A DNA stretch of 32,753 nt from Nitrospira sp. ST-bin4 (GCA_002083565.1 MSXM01000011.1:1-32753), one strand, 5' to 3'; shown: positions 22,290 to 30,747, counted from the stretch's first letter. The notes: generated by a model from the sequence alone, not told the origin. Made by a program: numbers and translations.

Positions 22290-23474
22290 TCAGCCGCCAC
22301 GCAGCGCATGGACTGTTCCTGTTTCGCTGGTGTCATATCCGCCCAAGGCATTCAGCTCGTCTCGAAACCGGCGGCTGAGAAGTGTTTCAAACAAATGGGC
22401 CAGGGTCGGATGGGATTTCAAATAAGCTTTGGGAACAACCAGATCGTAGCGTGCCGCTTGCAGCGGCACGAAGTCGAGATCGAAGAGTTGCGCGGCCGAT
22501 CGGATTCCGATCCCCACATCGGCCTGGTGTTCCGCAATGGCTCTGGCCACCCTGAAATGTGTCGATGCGATGTGGTTATACCCTGGAACTTGCGTCGGCG
22601 CCACTCCCGCTGCCCGCAACCGCTGATCGAGCAGCAGTCTTGCCCCTGAGCCTTCTTCGCGATTGACCAGGGTTATCGTGGGGTCAGAAAGATCGGCGGC
22701 CGTGCGAATGGACAACGGATTTCCAGGCCGAACCAAGAATCCCTCCTCCCATGTCGCGAAGGTCACGACTTCATAGTTTGATCCTTTGAGAGATCGGCGG
22801 AGAAACGGCATATTCGACTCGCCGGTCACCGGATCGAAGAGATGGAGTCCCGCGACATGTACTTCGCCGCGTTGTAAGGCATGGAGTGCTGCTGTGCTGC
22901 CCATCGTCCATCCGATAACAGACGTCCGATCTTTCTGTCGCCGCATATGTTCGCCGGCCAGAAAGATAGCGGGGTCGCAGCCGGCTACGGAGATTTCCTG
23001 CTCGATCGTCTGTCGATCCCGAGAAAGTTTCACGCGGACGGTCGAGCCTGATCTGCCGCCGTGTGTTTCAACGACATACCCGTCAGCCGGGACGGTGAAG
23101 GACAGTTGCTCGCCCAATCCGGTGACGGGTCTCACGATGGTCCGCTTTCCAACAGTAGAGACCTTGACTCGGACTGGTTGTGCCCCCCGCTCCTCAACGC
23201 GAGGGAGGCGGCCGATCAGGGTGCCTTCAACGATGTCTTCTTCCTGGGCAAGGCTGAACAGGTCTTCGACGCGGCAGGTCAGCACCGAGGCTAAACGGAG
23301 GGCGACGGCGGTGGTCGGTAAGTACAAGTTGGATTCGATGGAGGAGACGGCTTGGCGCGTGATGCCCGCGCGTGTCGCGAGTTCGGATTGAGAAAGCCCT
23401 GTGCGAGTGCGGAAGGATTTCAGGTGGTTGGAAAATTTCGATGTCGAATCAGAGGAGGGTTGCCTGCTTGTCAT
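22290..23474 (-). CDS. XRE-type regulator with periplasmic-binding-protein-like (molybdate-type) effector domain
   Basis: A protein of 394 residues from the ATG at 23474; the frame opens at 23510 but that start lies inside the palindrome. Residues ~12-66 are an HTH_3 domain (FRTRTGLSQSELATRAGITRQAVSSIESNLYLPTTAVALRLASVL). The C-terminal ~210 residues match the PBP_like domain related to ModA (GWTMGSTAALHALQRGEVHVAGLHLFDPVTGESN; REEGSGARLLLDQRLRAAGV; VARAIAEHQADVGIGIRSAAQ). It probably senses intracellular molybdate or molybdopterin and represses the operon it heads (porin, modA, modB, modC). No good ribosome site was seen before 23474, so the start is uncertain by a few codons. It is not a classical ModE, which has a winged helix plus Mop domains. 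Confidence 0.83.
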   Translation of the reverse strand: MTSRQPSSDSTSKFSNHLKSFRTRTGLSQSELATRAGITRQAVSSIESNLYLPTTAVALRLASVLTCRVEDLFSLAQEEDIVEGTLIGRLPRVEERGAQPVRVKVSTVGKRTIVRPVTGLGEQLSFTVPADGYVVETHGGRSGSTVRVKLSRDRQTIEQEISVAGCDPAIFLAGEHMRRQKDRTSVIGWTMGSTAALHALQRGEVHVAGLHLFDPVTGESNMPFLRRSLKGSNYEVVTFATWEEGFLVRPGNPLSIRTAADLSDPTITLVNREEGSGARLLLDQRLRAAGVAPTQVPGYNHIASTHFRVARAIAEHQADVGIGIRSAAQLFDLDFVPLQAARYDLVVPKAYLKSHPTLAHLFETLLSRRFRDELNALGGYDTSETGTVHALRGG

Positions 23475-23486
23475 GATGATCAAGTA

Positions 23487-23520
23487 GCAATAATACTTGT
23501 CGCATGTCAAGTATTATTGC
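23487..23520. promoter_or_regulatory. Perfect 13-8-13 palindrome, probable operator of the molybdate operon
   Basis: The left arm GCAATAATACTTG (23487-23499) and right arm CAAGTATTATTGC (23508-23520) are exact reverse complements across TCGCATGT. It lies directly before the regulator gene and 137 bases before the divergent gene at 23658. The arms contain TATTAT and TTGACA-like sequences, so a bound protein would block promoters. The size and spacing recall a ModE box, but the arms are not the ModE sequence as I know it. Confidence 0.8.
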
Positions 23521-23657
23521 GTCGAGACGGGCCGTACTCAACTCCATCATCCAAATTCATGGCTGGACAGTCACCGGTTGCTCCGATAGAAGTAGTTGTT
23601 CGTCTGAGTAGGGAAATGGTTCCAGGGAATCGACGTTCAGGCTGGAGGCAGATTGCT

Positions 23658-24410
23658 ATGACAGTTCATACACAGGTATCGATGATTGGTATGTATGTTT
23701 TCATTGGACTCATCGGGGCATCGATACAGGCGCCTGCTGCCTCGGCGCAACAATTTGGGACCCCGAAGGGAGAGGAAGGCACGCGCATCTTCAAGGCGAC
23801 GGAACACCCCCACTACAGCGGGCAATTTCATTTGTCAGGTCAGAAGGCGATGTTGATCGGAAGCATGAAGGATGAGGTTCCCTGGGATCACCTCGACTAC
23901 GCCGGAAAGCAACTGACCTCGGTGGAGGGAACGATCGACATCGAGGTGAACGAGGTGACCAACAGCGGCCGAGTAGTCGCCGAGTTTGTCGAGGGTACCG
24001 ACCGGTATCGGATCGTGTTTGACCGGTTCGCCGCGAGGGCTCCGTTCCAGGACGGTGGCATCGCCACCAGGATCTATGAGCATGGCGATTCAAACAACGG
24101 GGATCCTCTGTACCCGAAGACGTGGCTGTACCTGGGAGGGTGGGGCACGGCGACGATGTTCAAAAATGATGCGGTGCTCTATAGGGACTACGATGCCCAT
24201 TTTATGGTGATGGAACGATCCCGCGATCCCAAGACACGCGAAGTGCGATATCCGACGAAGCGGGTGCTGCCCGGCGGGGAAACCGACCCGGCCGGCATGG
24301 AAATCGATCTGTGGGTCCGATCAAAGGAACAGAACACCAAGAATTTCCCCCCGTTTGAAACATTCGTCCATCTCTGCTGGGACGAAGTTATCTGGCGGAG
24401 TGCGCGCTAA
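23658..24410 (+). CDS. Secreted protein of unknown function
   Basis: A protein of 250 residues from the ATG at 23658, which has GGAGG 9 bases upstream. A longer open frame reaches back to 23352, but that part lies antisense to the regulator gene and lacks a ribosome site. A signal peptide (MIGMYVFIGLIGASIQAPAASA) is cleaved before QQ. The mature part includes repeated charged beta segments (GTIDIEVNEVTNSGRVVAEFVEGTDRYRIVFDRFAARAPFQDGGIATRIYEHG) and ends FETFVHLCWDEVIWRSAR. I recognise no family. It is divergent from the molybdate operon and could share its operator region. Confidence 0.75.
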   Translation: MTVHTQVSMIGMYVFIGLIGASIQAPAASAQQFGTPKGEEGTRIFKATEHPHYSGQFHLSGQKAMLIGSMKDEVPWDHLDYAGKQLTSVEGTIDIEVNEVTNSGRVVAEFVEGTDRYRIVFDRFAARAPFQDGGIATRIYEHGDSNNGDPLYPKTWLYLGGWGTATMFKNDAVLYRDYDAHFMVMERSRDPKTREVRYPTKRVLPGGETDPAGMEIDLWVRSKEQNTKNFPPFETFVHLCWDEVIWRSAR

Positions 24411-24585
24411 GGCTGTTGGTCGAGCGAAACTCCCGGCTCGGTGCCTTCGCGTGCTCGTGGCCGGGAATGAGCCGATGGACCGGCTTCCTCTCATGGAACT
24501 TCCTCCGACTAAGCGGCACGCAATCTTGAACTAGACCTCCCCCTCCGAGTCCGTTACACTTCGTCGCGGTCAGAGGGGGACGCTC

Positions 24586-25464
24586 ATGCGAGACGAACGA
24601 ACAGCGGATTACTATGTGCTTCTGGAACTTCTGCCGACCGCTTCCGAGATCGAGATCAAAAAGGCCTGGCATGAGCAGCTCCAGGTCTGGCATCCCGACC
24701 GCTTCACGCATGCGCCAACGCTACATGCAAAAGCGGAGGCCCGAACCAAGCTCATTAACCAGGCGTACGAGACGCTGAGCGATCCCGCGGCGCGAGCGCG
24801 CTACGATGCGACGGTGCAGCCGGCGGCGCCTTCGACTGCTCGCGCCACACGGCCGTCCTCTGCGTCGTCCTATGCAGCTACTCCACCCAGGCAGGCGGCG
24901 CCTCAGCCTCGCGAGCGACGAGGACCACAGTCCCCCATCATGCTCGTGAAGCAGGAGCGAGGTACGGTCATGGTTCCGGCTATCCATCTCTACATCGATA
25001 CCGGAGAACCCCATCCGTACGATTTCAGCGGCTTCACCAGAATCGCCGGGACGATGCGGGAGCCGTTGCCGACGGGGAACTATGCCGTTGCCGAAATGCC
25101 CGAGCTGCTGGCGATCAAGAGCCTCAACGTCGAAGTGTTCTATACGATCTTCTCCAATCCTCATGACAACCGCGCCGGGTTTCTCCCGGAGCTCGAACGG
25201 ATGCTGGTTTACCCGGCCCGATTCCTGGTCATCGAAGGGGTCCTCACCCATAAGAAGGGCGGAGGCCGCCTGAATCAGTATCACAAGAATGGCGTGATGG
25301 ATTTTCTTGATGCGTTGACCGCGCGGTATGGTCTACAGATCATCTATGCGGATACGCGAGACGAAGCGGAAGAACGCATTGCCAATCTTGCCGCCCTCCA
25401 CTACTCCTACCACTTTGCCGAACAGATGGGATTCGGCCGTTGCCTGATGGAGAACGATGTGTAG
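24586..25464 (+). CDS. J-domain protein fused to an ERCC4-type nuclease-like domain that has lost its catalytic motif
   Basis: A protein of 292 residues; AGGGGG lies about 7 bases before the ATG. Residues 6-72 are a complete J domain with HPD at 36-38 and the QAYETLSDPAARARYD helix, so it can stimulate an Hsp70. After a Pro/Ala/Ser-rich linker, residues ~126-285 follow the ERCC4/XPF pattern: IDTGEPHPYDF (138-147, family DxRExxPY.F), LPTGNY (161-166, family LxxGDY), AIKSLNVEV (176-184, family ERKxxxD), then LPELERMLVYPARFLVIEGVLT and DFLDALTARYGLQIIYADTRDEAEERIANLA. Three expected acids are replaced: Asp by Asn165, Glu-Arg by Ala176-Ile177. The domain is probably a non-cutting, DNA- or protein-binding ERCC4 relative. 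The ERCC4 link is my motif judgement, not a search result. Confidence 0.75.
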   Translation: MRDERTADYYVLLELLPTASEIEIKKAWHEQLQVWHPDRFTHAPTLHAKAEARTKLINQAYETLSDPAARARYDATVQPAAPSTARATRPSSASSYAATPPRQAAPQPRERRGPQSPIMLVKQERGTVMVPAIHLYIDTGEPHPYDFSGFTRIAGTMREPLPTGNYAVAEMPELLAIKSLNVEVFYTIFSNPHDNRAGFLPELERMLVYPARFLVIEGVLTHKKGGGRLNQYHKNGVMDFLDALTARYGLQIIYADTRDEAEERIANLAALHYSYHFAEQMGFGRCLMENDV

Positions 25465-25600
25465 GAGCGAACGGCGTGGGAAGAAGAGCGTATGGCCGAT
25501 GGCTTATAGCACGACCAAAGACAATCCCAGGCTTTTCGTGTTCGTGGCATAGACCATAGGCCAGTAGCTCCCGGTATCTCCCACTTCTAAGCCAGATTTT

Positions 25601-25765
25601 CCGCCAGGCTTCGTAGACCACCACGGCCACGAGATCGGACAGAGTGAGGCTTCGGCTGTTGAGTCGCATCGGTTCGTGGATGTGTTGGGACTCAACGACT
25701 GTGTCCCGCAGTCCGCCGGCAGCTCATGGGTTTCCGGAACGAGGAGGGAGATATTACCCTTTGAA
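25601..25765 (-). pseudogene. Frameshifted remnant of a TrmL-like tRNA methyltransferase gene
   Basis: This lies in the 330-bp gap between the J-domain gene and galE. Read on the minus strand, one frame gives ISLLVPETHELPADC and the next gives RLNSRSLTLSDLVAVVVYEAWRK. These match FLFGPETRGLPTE and LPNSRSLNLSNAVAVVVYEAWRQ of the intact trmL at 27020, in order, but in two frames and without the N-terminal half. Base identity is clear in blocks such as CCGCCAGGCTTCGTAGACC but only moderate overall, so the stump comes from a diverged paralogue, not a recent copy. The rest of the gap (25465-25600, 25766-25794) holds nothing I can identify. Confidence 0.75.
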
Positions 25766-25794
25766 CAGCTGAGCAATCCGTCCGATCAGATTGC

Positions 25795-26820
25795 TTATTG
25801 GGGGGGATTGAATCCGTGGGGATTGAGCCGCTGCCAGCGCCAGGTATCGGCGCACATGTCCGGGAGTCCACGCTCGGCCCGCCAGCCGAGCAGGTCGAGG
25901 GCTTTGCCGGGATGGGCATAGCAGGCCGCGATATCGCCAGATCGGCGAGGTGCCATGGCATAGGCGATTCGTGTTCCGCTGGCCTGCTCGAACGCTCCTA
26001 CGATATCCAACACGCTATAGCCCTTGCCGGTGCCGAGATTCACCGTCAGGCACTCTGTTGATTGGCTCCATCGATCAAGTGTCTCAAGCGCTTTGAGATG
26101 GCCGGTAGCCAGGTCTACGACGTGAATGTAATCACGTACGCCGGTCCCGTCCGGCGTCGCATAGTCGTTGCCGAAAATAGTGAGATGCGGTCGACGTCCC
26201 ACCGCCACTTGTGCGACGAAGGGCATCAGATTATTCGGCGTGCCCTGCGGGTCCTCGCCGATCAGCCCGCTCGGATGGGCACCGACCGGATTGAAGTAGC
26301 GCAGAATGCCCATACGCCAGGACGCATCGCTCCGCTGCACGTCGCGCAGGATCTCCTCCACCATGAGCTTCGACCGGCCATAGGGGTTGGTCGCAGAAAG
26401 CGGATGATCTTCCGTCAACGGCAACCGTTGCGGGTCACCATAGACCGTGGCGGATGAGCTGAACACCAGCTGTTTCACCCCGCATTCGCCCATGGCCTCC
26501 AGCAGGCGCAACGAACCAACCACATTGTTGTCGTAGTAGGAGAGGGGCTGTTGCACCGATTCGCCGACCGCCTTGAGACCGGCAAAATGTATCACCGCAG
26601 TCGCTTTACAGTGCCGCAAGGCGGCGATCAGCGCGGCACGATCGCGGCAGTCGCCCCGGATCAGCGGGACAGTCTTTCCTGTGATCTGCTGGACGCGTGC
26701 CAGGGCTTCAGGGTGGCTATTGCAGAAATTGTCGAAGACTGTGACGCCGAGCCCTGCCTGCAGGAGTTCTATGCAGGTATGAGATCCGATATAGCCGGCC
26801 CCGCCTGTGACGAGAATCAT
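25795..26820 (-). CDS. galE: UDP-glucose 4-epimerase
   Basis: A protein of 341 residues from the ATG at 26820 (GGAGG 7 bases upstream); the longer frame to 26892 is rejected. The NAD-binding loop GGAGYIGSH (6-14), the SSSATVYG segment and the catalytic Tyr147-x3-Lys151 (NPYGRSK) are all present, with GalE-specific NPVGAHPSGLIGEDP and YIHVVDLATGH. It interconverts UDP-glucose and UDP-galactose in the cytoplasm, supplying galactose for envelope polysaccharide. It is flanked by a trmL remnant downstream and intact trmL upstream on the same strand, but has its own ribosome site. Confidence 0.96.
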   Translation of the reverse strand: MILVTGGAGYIGSHTCIELLQAGLGVTVFDNFCNSHPEALARVQQITGKTVPLIRGDCRDRAALIAALRHCKATAVIHFAGLKAVGESVQQPLSYYDNNVVGSLRLLEAMGECGVKQLVFSSSATVYGDPQRLPLTEDHPLSATNPYGRSKLMVEEILRDVQRSDASWRMGILRYFNPVGAHPSGLIGEDPQGTPNNLMPFVAQVAVGRRPHLTIFGNDYATPDGTGVRDYIHVVDLATGHLKALETLDRWSQSTECLTVNLGTGKGYSVLDIVGAFEQASGTRIAYAMAPRRSGDIAACYAHPGKALDLLGWRAERGLPDMCADTWRWQRLNPHGFNPPQ

Positions 26821-27019
26821 GCAGCCCCTCCGCTGAATCCAATCCGATGTGTGCTTCTGGTGCCAGGGTATCAGATCATGAGGGAAGATCAAGAAAGAGA
26901 AACTATATCTGTGAAGAATTGTATCTGGAAAACAGCGGGTGGAGAGCGTAGCGACCAGCTCGCGGCCGTGTTACTGAGAGCCTGTGATTTCAGAGTTGAT
27001 GAACCAGTCGAGACATTCC

Positions 27020-27484
27020 TTACCGGCCGTTCTCGAATCCAACCTGCCGCCAGGCTTCGTAGACCACCACGGCCACGGCATTGGACAGATTGAGGCTTCG
27101 GCTGTTGGGCAGCATGGGCACGCGGATTCGTTGTGACTCGCCGACCGCATGAATCCGTTCCGTCGGCAGTCCACGAGTTTCGGGACCGAAGAGAAAGACA
27201 TCATCCGATGTGTACCGAACCAGATCGAAGCGTTGCGTGCCTTTTGTGGACACGGCGAACATGCGGCGATTCTTGAAGCGCTCCGCGCAGTCGGTCCAAT
27301 TGTCATACACGGCGAGGGTGGCAAATTCATGATAGTCCAATCCGGCTCGCATCAGTTGCTTATCGTCCATCGAGAATCCAAGCGGTTTTACGAGATGAAG
27401 CCGGGCGCCTGTATTGGCGCAGAGACGGATGATATTGCCGGTGTTTGGGGGGATTTCCGGCTGATAGAGGATGACGTCGAACAT
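27020..27484 (-). CDS. trmL: tRNA (cytidine/uridine-2'-O-)-methyltransferase, SPOUT family
   Basis: A protein of 154 residues from the ATG at 27484, the normal length for TrmL; the frame opening at 27589 adds 35 residues of unlikely sequence. N-terminal MFDVILYQPEIPPNTGNIIRLCANTGARLHLVKPLGF, middle FLFGPETRGLPTE and C-terminal VPMLPNSRSLNLSNAVAVVVYEAWRQ are the signature motifs of the trefoil-knot fold, which binds S-adenosylmethionine. The enzyme methylates the ribose of the wobble base in certain tRNA-Leu species. The ribosome site is weak. A decayed relative lies downstream of galE. Confidence 0.94.
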   Translation of the reverse strand: MFDVILYQPEIPPNTGNIIRLCANTGARLHLVKPLGFSMDDKQLMRAGLDYHEFATLAVYDNWTDCAERFKNRRMFAVSTKGTQRFDLVRYTSDDVFLFGPETRGLPTERIHAVGESQRIRVPMLPNSRSLNLSNAVAVVVYEAWRQVGFENGR

Positions 27485-27574
27485 ACTGGCTATAGAACGT
27501 GATCTGAGAGCCGATAGCTTATAACGGATAATAGGAACAAGGGGAATCCCTTTTTCGTGCCGCTTCTTGGTATT

Positions 27575-27583
27575 TGGTATAGT
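27575..27583 (+). promoter_or_regulatory. Extended -10 promoter for the TPR gene
   Basis: TGGTATAGT contains a TGn extended -10 and TATAGT, 49 bases before the ATG at 27632, in the 147-base gap between divergent trmL and the TPR gene. No good -35 accompanies it, as is usual for extended -10 promoters. A short AAGGG-CCCTT hairpin followed by TTTTT lies just upstream at about 27538-27555. Confidence 0.45.
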
Positions 27584-27631
27584 GGACAACCACGGCCTTA
27601 TCTATCTCTGAATTTGTTCGGTCTATCTGAT

Positions 27632-29338
27632 ATGCAGCATAGGTCTCTATTTGTCGTGTCGCTGGTGTTGGTACTGGCTGTGGCGGTACGCAGTGTGGTG
27701 TACGCAGAAGTCTCAGCCAATATTTCAGACGCGCATGTGATCGAACAGGCGAAGGCGGTGTGGGAAAGCGGCGAGGTAACGAGTGCGCTCGAACTGCTTG
27801 ATCATGGTATTCAAAGTCATCCACGGTCGGCGCTGTTACACAAACTACGGGGCGACATTCTTGCCACGTTCCGGGGCCCCCAAGAAGCGGTTCAGGCCTA
27901 TGAGATGGCACTCACTGCAGAGCCGTCTGCGTTAGAGATCCGATGGGCGAAGTGGAGTCTGTTGGTTCGATGGGGGCAAAACGACGAAGCCATTGCGGAA
28001 TTACGCCGGATTGCCGGGTTCGATCCGACCAATCCGCTGGCACATCTGAAATTGGCACAAGAACTTCGGAAGCTCGACCGGCTGGAGGAATCGTTGGAGT
28101 CGTATCAAGAGGCCGTCCGACTGAGACCGGACTTGCTCGGCTGGCGATTGGCCCTGGCGCGCGCGCAGTTCGACGTGCTGGATTATCAAGGCGCAGAGGC
28201 GGGGGTGCGGGCTGTCTTAGAGCAACTCACGCCTGGCTCACCGCTGGAGATCCCGGCTAAGAATCAGCTCGCGCAATTGTACGAATCCATGGAGCGGGGA
28301 CGGCGATTCACTCCTGCACTGACAGCGGGCGCTACCGAGGCTCAGCTGCGGGAATGGGCTGCTATTCGCGCAGAGGCGTGGAAGCTGTTTGCGGCAGGCC
28401 GCTATCAAGAGGCTGAGCCGGTCTATCGGCAGATGCTGGCGCTGAATCCCAGGGACGCGCTTGCCACGCATCAGTTGGGAGTCACGCTTATGCAGTTGGG
28501 ACGGTGCAAGGACGCGTTGTCTGTGTTCGGAAAAATGTCGGATCTGGATCCCAGCGAGGAGGACTATGCCGACACGACATTTCGGATGGGGCAATGCCTT
28601 GTGGAACTGGAGCAGTGGGAAGATGCATTCGTGCATTTTCAGATGCTCTATGATGCAGCGGTTGAATTTGAGGAGAGCAACAAGAATGTGATCCTTCCAG
28701 CGGGCACGCGTGTGCTCTCAAAGGAAAAATTAGCCCGGTGGCTGGATAAAGTGCGGCCGCATGTTCCTGAGCTGGCGGCAGTCAAGGATGAGGCCGCAGA
28801 GAACAGCAAGGGCGGACCTGGCCAGGTTGTATCCAAAGAATTGCCGGTGGAAGAGGTCTATGCAAAGGCTACCGAGCGGGTGAAGCCGCAGAAGGCAATG
28901 GATCAGGCGGCGACACTTGTAGGCCGGGATGCGGATTTCAGCTGGTTTCGTTTCGTGATTCCGGCAGGCACCGTCATGCGCGACGATTTTCCCACGGGGG
29001 CACACGAGTACATTCCGCTCAATCCCAGCGATACATTTTCTATCGCGCAACGCGAGATCTACTTGGTCTTTGGCTTAGTGTCGGATTCATTCGATGCGGT
29101 GCCGCTCACGGCGCGTTGTACCGTGGAGTCGTCGGATATGACGGATGAGTCTCGCGTGGCGGCACAGGATCATGTGCTCACATCGATGAGCGACCGGTCC
29201 GGGTATTTTATGCTTACTCCGCCGACAACCGGATGGGCACCGGGCCTGTACCGCTGCGGGTTGTTCGCGGGAGAACACATGTCTGCATACACCCAGGTCG
29301 ATGAAGTGCGGTTCCGGATCGTCGAACCCGGTGAGTGA
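27632..29338 (+). CDS. Secreted or periplasmic tetratricopeptide-repeat protein
   Basis: A protein of 568 residues from the ATG at 27632, chosen because it opens a clean signal peptide (MQHRSLFVVSLVLVLAVAVRSVVYA); the upstream ATG at 27557 would bury it and precedes the -10 box. Residues ~35-200 hold several TPR units (PRSALLHKLRGDILATFRGPQEAVQAYEMALTAEP; NPLAHLKLAQELRKLDRLEESLESYQEAVRLRP), and a second group lies at ~255-360 (FAAGRYQEAEPVYRQMLALNPRDALATHQLGVTLMQLGR). The last ~170 residues look like a beta-sandwich (PAGTVMRDDFPTGAHEYIPLNP ... GYFMLTPPTTGWAPGLYRCGLFAGE). TPRs bind partner proteins; the specific role is unknown. Confidence 0.85.
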   Translation: MQHRSLFVVSLVLVLAVAVRSVVYAEVSANISDAHVIEQAKAVWESGEVTSALELLDHGIQSHPRSALLHKLRGDILATFRGPQEAVQAYEMALTAEPSALEIRWAKWSLLVRWGQNDEAIAELRRIAGFDPTNPLAHLKLAQELRKLDRLEESLESYQEAVRLRPDLLGWRLALARAQFDVLDYQGAEAGVRAVLEQLTPGSPLEIPAKNQLAQLYESMERGRRFTPALTAGATEAQLREWAAIRAEAWKLFAAGRYQEAEPVYRQMLALNPRDALATHQLGVTLMQLGRCKDALSVFGKMSDLDPSEEDYADTTFRMGQCLVELEQWEDAFVHFQMLYDAAVEFEESNKNVILPAGTRVLSKEKLARWLDKVRPHVPELAAVKDEAAENSKGGPGQVVSKELPVEEVYAKATERVKPQKAMDQAATLVGRDADFSWFRFVIPAGTVMRDDFPTGAHEYIPLNPSDTFSIAQREIYLVFGLVSDSFDAVPLTARCTVESSDMTDESRVAAQDHVLTSMSDRSGYFMLTPPTTGWAPGLYRCGLFAGEHMSAYTQVDEVRFRIVEPGE

Positions 29339-29469
29339 ATGCAGATGCGTATCGTTCACGGCGTCGGGTTCAAACCAAATCGGTCAGCCGTCAGTTGGGT
29401 CGATGCTGTTTATGGCCGGTCTTTTCTGCCACTGGAGTTTCAAAAGCACGGCGTGGTACACACGAGCAC

Positions 29470-29646
29470 ATGAGTGCGGCGGGTTCGACGTTCATCGGCA
29501 TTATCGGCGCGGTTGTTTTTCTGCTGGCGGTATTCTCGTTCAGCCAAAGAAATTGGAAGGGCGGCTGTCTCTGGCTGCTGGTGGGGGCGGGGGTGATCGT
29601 GCTGTTGACTTATCTGGATAAGCCGTCAGCTGCGTTGTGGCGATAG
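29470..29646 (+). CDS. Small two-segment membrane protein
   Basis: A protein of 58 residues with two hydrophobic segments (FIGIIGAVVFLLAVFSF and GCLWLLVGAGVIVLLTYL) joined by a short basic loop SQRNWKG, so both ends should face the same side of the inner membrane. A longer frame to 29335 exists, but the added residues look non-coding. No strong ribosome site is seen, so the gene call rests on the clean topology. Function unknown. Confidence 0.6.
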   Translation: MSAAGSTFIGIIGAVVFLLAVFSFSQRNWKGGCLWLLVGAGVIVLLTYLDKPSAALWR

Positions 29647-29696
29647 CAGGTTCACCGGTCAGCGGTTAGGGTCAGCAGTATCCTCAACGGTGATTT

Positions 29697-30692
29697 TCAG
29701 CCAGCGACCGGCTGTTGGTAATCGACCTCGATTTTGAAACCAAGGTCTTCAATCATGCCCCAGACTTCCGGCGCAGGCGCGCCCGGCGTCGTGAGATAGC
29801 CATTCACGAAGAGCGAATCGGCCGGATACAGCGCCAACGGCTGGAGGCTGCGCAGATTGTGTTCGCGACCGCCCGCGACGCGGAGTTCGGTGCGAGGGTG
29901 AAGAAATCGGAAAAGGCACAGCACTTTCAAACAGCGTTGCGGCGTCAGATGATCGCAGTGCTCCAGCGGAGTCCCGGCGGCGGGATGAAGCGTATTCAGC
30001 GGAATAGAATCGGGCTCGACTTCGCGCAAGGCCATCGCCAGGTCGATCAAATCTTCATCCTGTTCTCCCATGCCCACGATCCCGCCCGAGCAGATTTCCA
30101 ATCCGGCCGTCCGTGCGTTCTTGATCGTGGCGAGCCGGTCTTGGAACGTGTGGGTGGTGCAAACGGAGGCATGGAACGCCTCGCTGGTATTCAAGTTGTG
30201 GTTCACACGGTCCACCCCTGCGGCTTTGAGCCGCTTGGCCTGGCCTTCATTCATCAAGCCGAGTGAACAGCAAATCTGAATGGGAATCTCCTGCTTGATG
30301 GCGCGGACGGCTCCGGCAATCTCGTCGATTTCCCGATCCAGCGGACTCCGGCCACTGATCACGATGCAATAGCGCTGCGCTTTAGACGCGGCGGCCTGCC
30401 TCGCGCCCTCGACCATCTGTTTCTGCGGCAATAAGTTATAGCGCTCGATGGGCGCGGTTGAGACGGCGGATTGTGAGCAGTAGTGACAGTCTTCCTGGCA
30501 GGCGCCGCTTTTGGCGTTCTGCAGCATTTGCAGACGAACGGTCTTCCCAAAATAGCGGGATCGGACACGAAAGGCCGCATGCAGCAGGTCCAGCAGATCG
30601 TCGTCAGACGATTGGAGTACAGCGAGGCATTCATCTCTGGTCAGGGATTCGTCTTGCAGGGCTTTATCGGCAAACCGTTGAAAATCCGTCAT
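29697..30692 (-). CDS. bioB: Biotin synthase (radical SAM)
   Basis: A protein of 331 residues. The radical-SAM cluster motif Cys65-x3-Cys69-x2-Cys72 (GACQEDCHYCSQS) binds a 4Fe-4S cluster and S-adenosylmethionine. Biotin-synthase motifs YNHNLNTS-like (VNHNLNTSEAFHASVCTTHTFQDRL), CSGGIVGMGE and LNTLHPAAGTPLE follow, along with VAGGREHNLRSLQPLALYPADSLFVNGYLTTPG for the auxiliary cluster region. It inserts sulfur into dethiobiotin, the last step of biotin synthesis. GGAG lies 9 bases before the ATG. No other bio genes are in the window; the gene is 55 bases downstream of the lapB-like gene. Confidence 0.97.
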   Translation of the reverse strand: MTDFQRFADKALQDESLTRDECLAVLQSSDDDLLDLLHAAFRVRSRYFGKTVRLQMLQNAKSGACQEDCHYCSQSAVSTAPIERYNLLPQKQMVEGARQAAASKAQRYCIVISGRSPLDREIDEIAGAVRAIKQEIPIQICCSLGLMNEGQAKRLKAAGVDRVNHNLNTSEAFHASVCTTHTFQDRLATIKNARTAGLEICSGGIVGMGEQDEDLIDLAMALREVEPDSIPLNTLHPAAGTPLEHCDHLTPQRCLKVLCLFRFLHPRTELRVAGGREHNLRSLQPLALYPADSLFVNGYLTTPGAPAPEVWGMIEDLGFKIEVDYQQPVAG

Positions 30693-30747
30693 GCGTCAAT
30701 GCTCCGCGCTGTTGAAAATGATGATGGGATAATAGGACGGCCAAAAC

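Noticed and set aside
23352..23657. Upstream extension of the secreted-protein gene
   Set aside because: It lies antisense to the regulator gene and over the palindrome, has no ribosome site, and the signal peptide begins at 23658.
24420..24500. GC-rich inverted repeats after the secreted-protein gene as a terminator
   Set aside because: Stems are only 5-6 bp with large loops and no following T tract.
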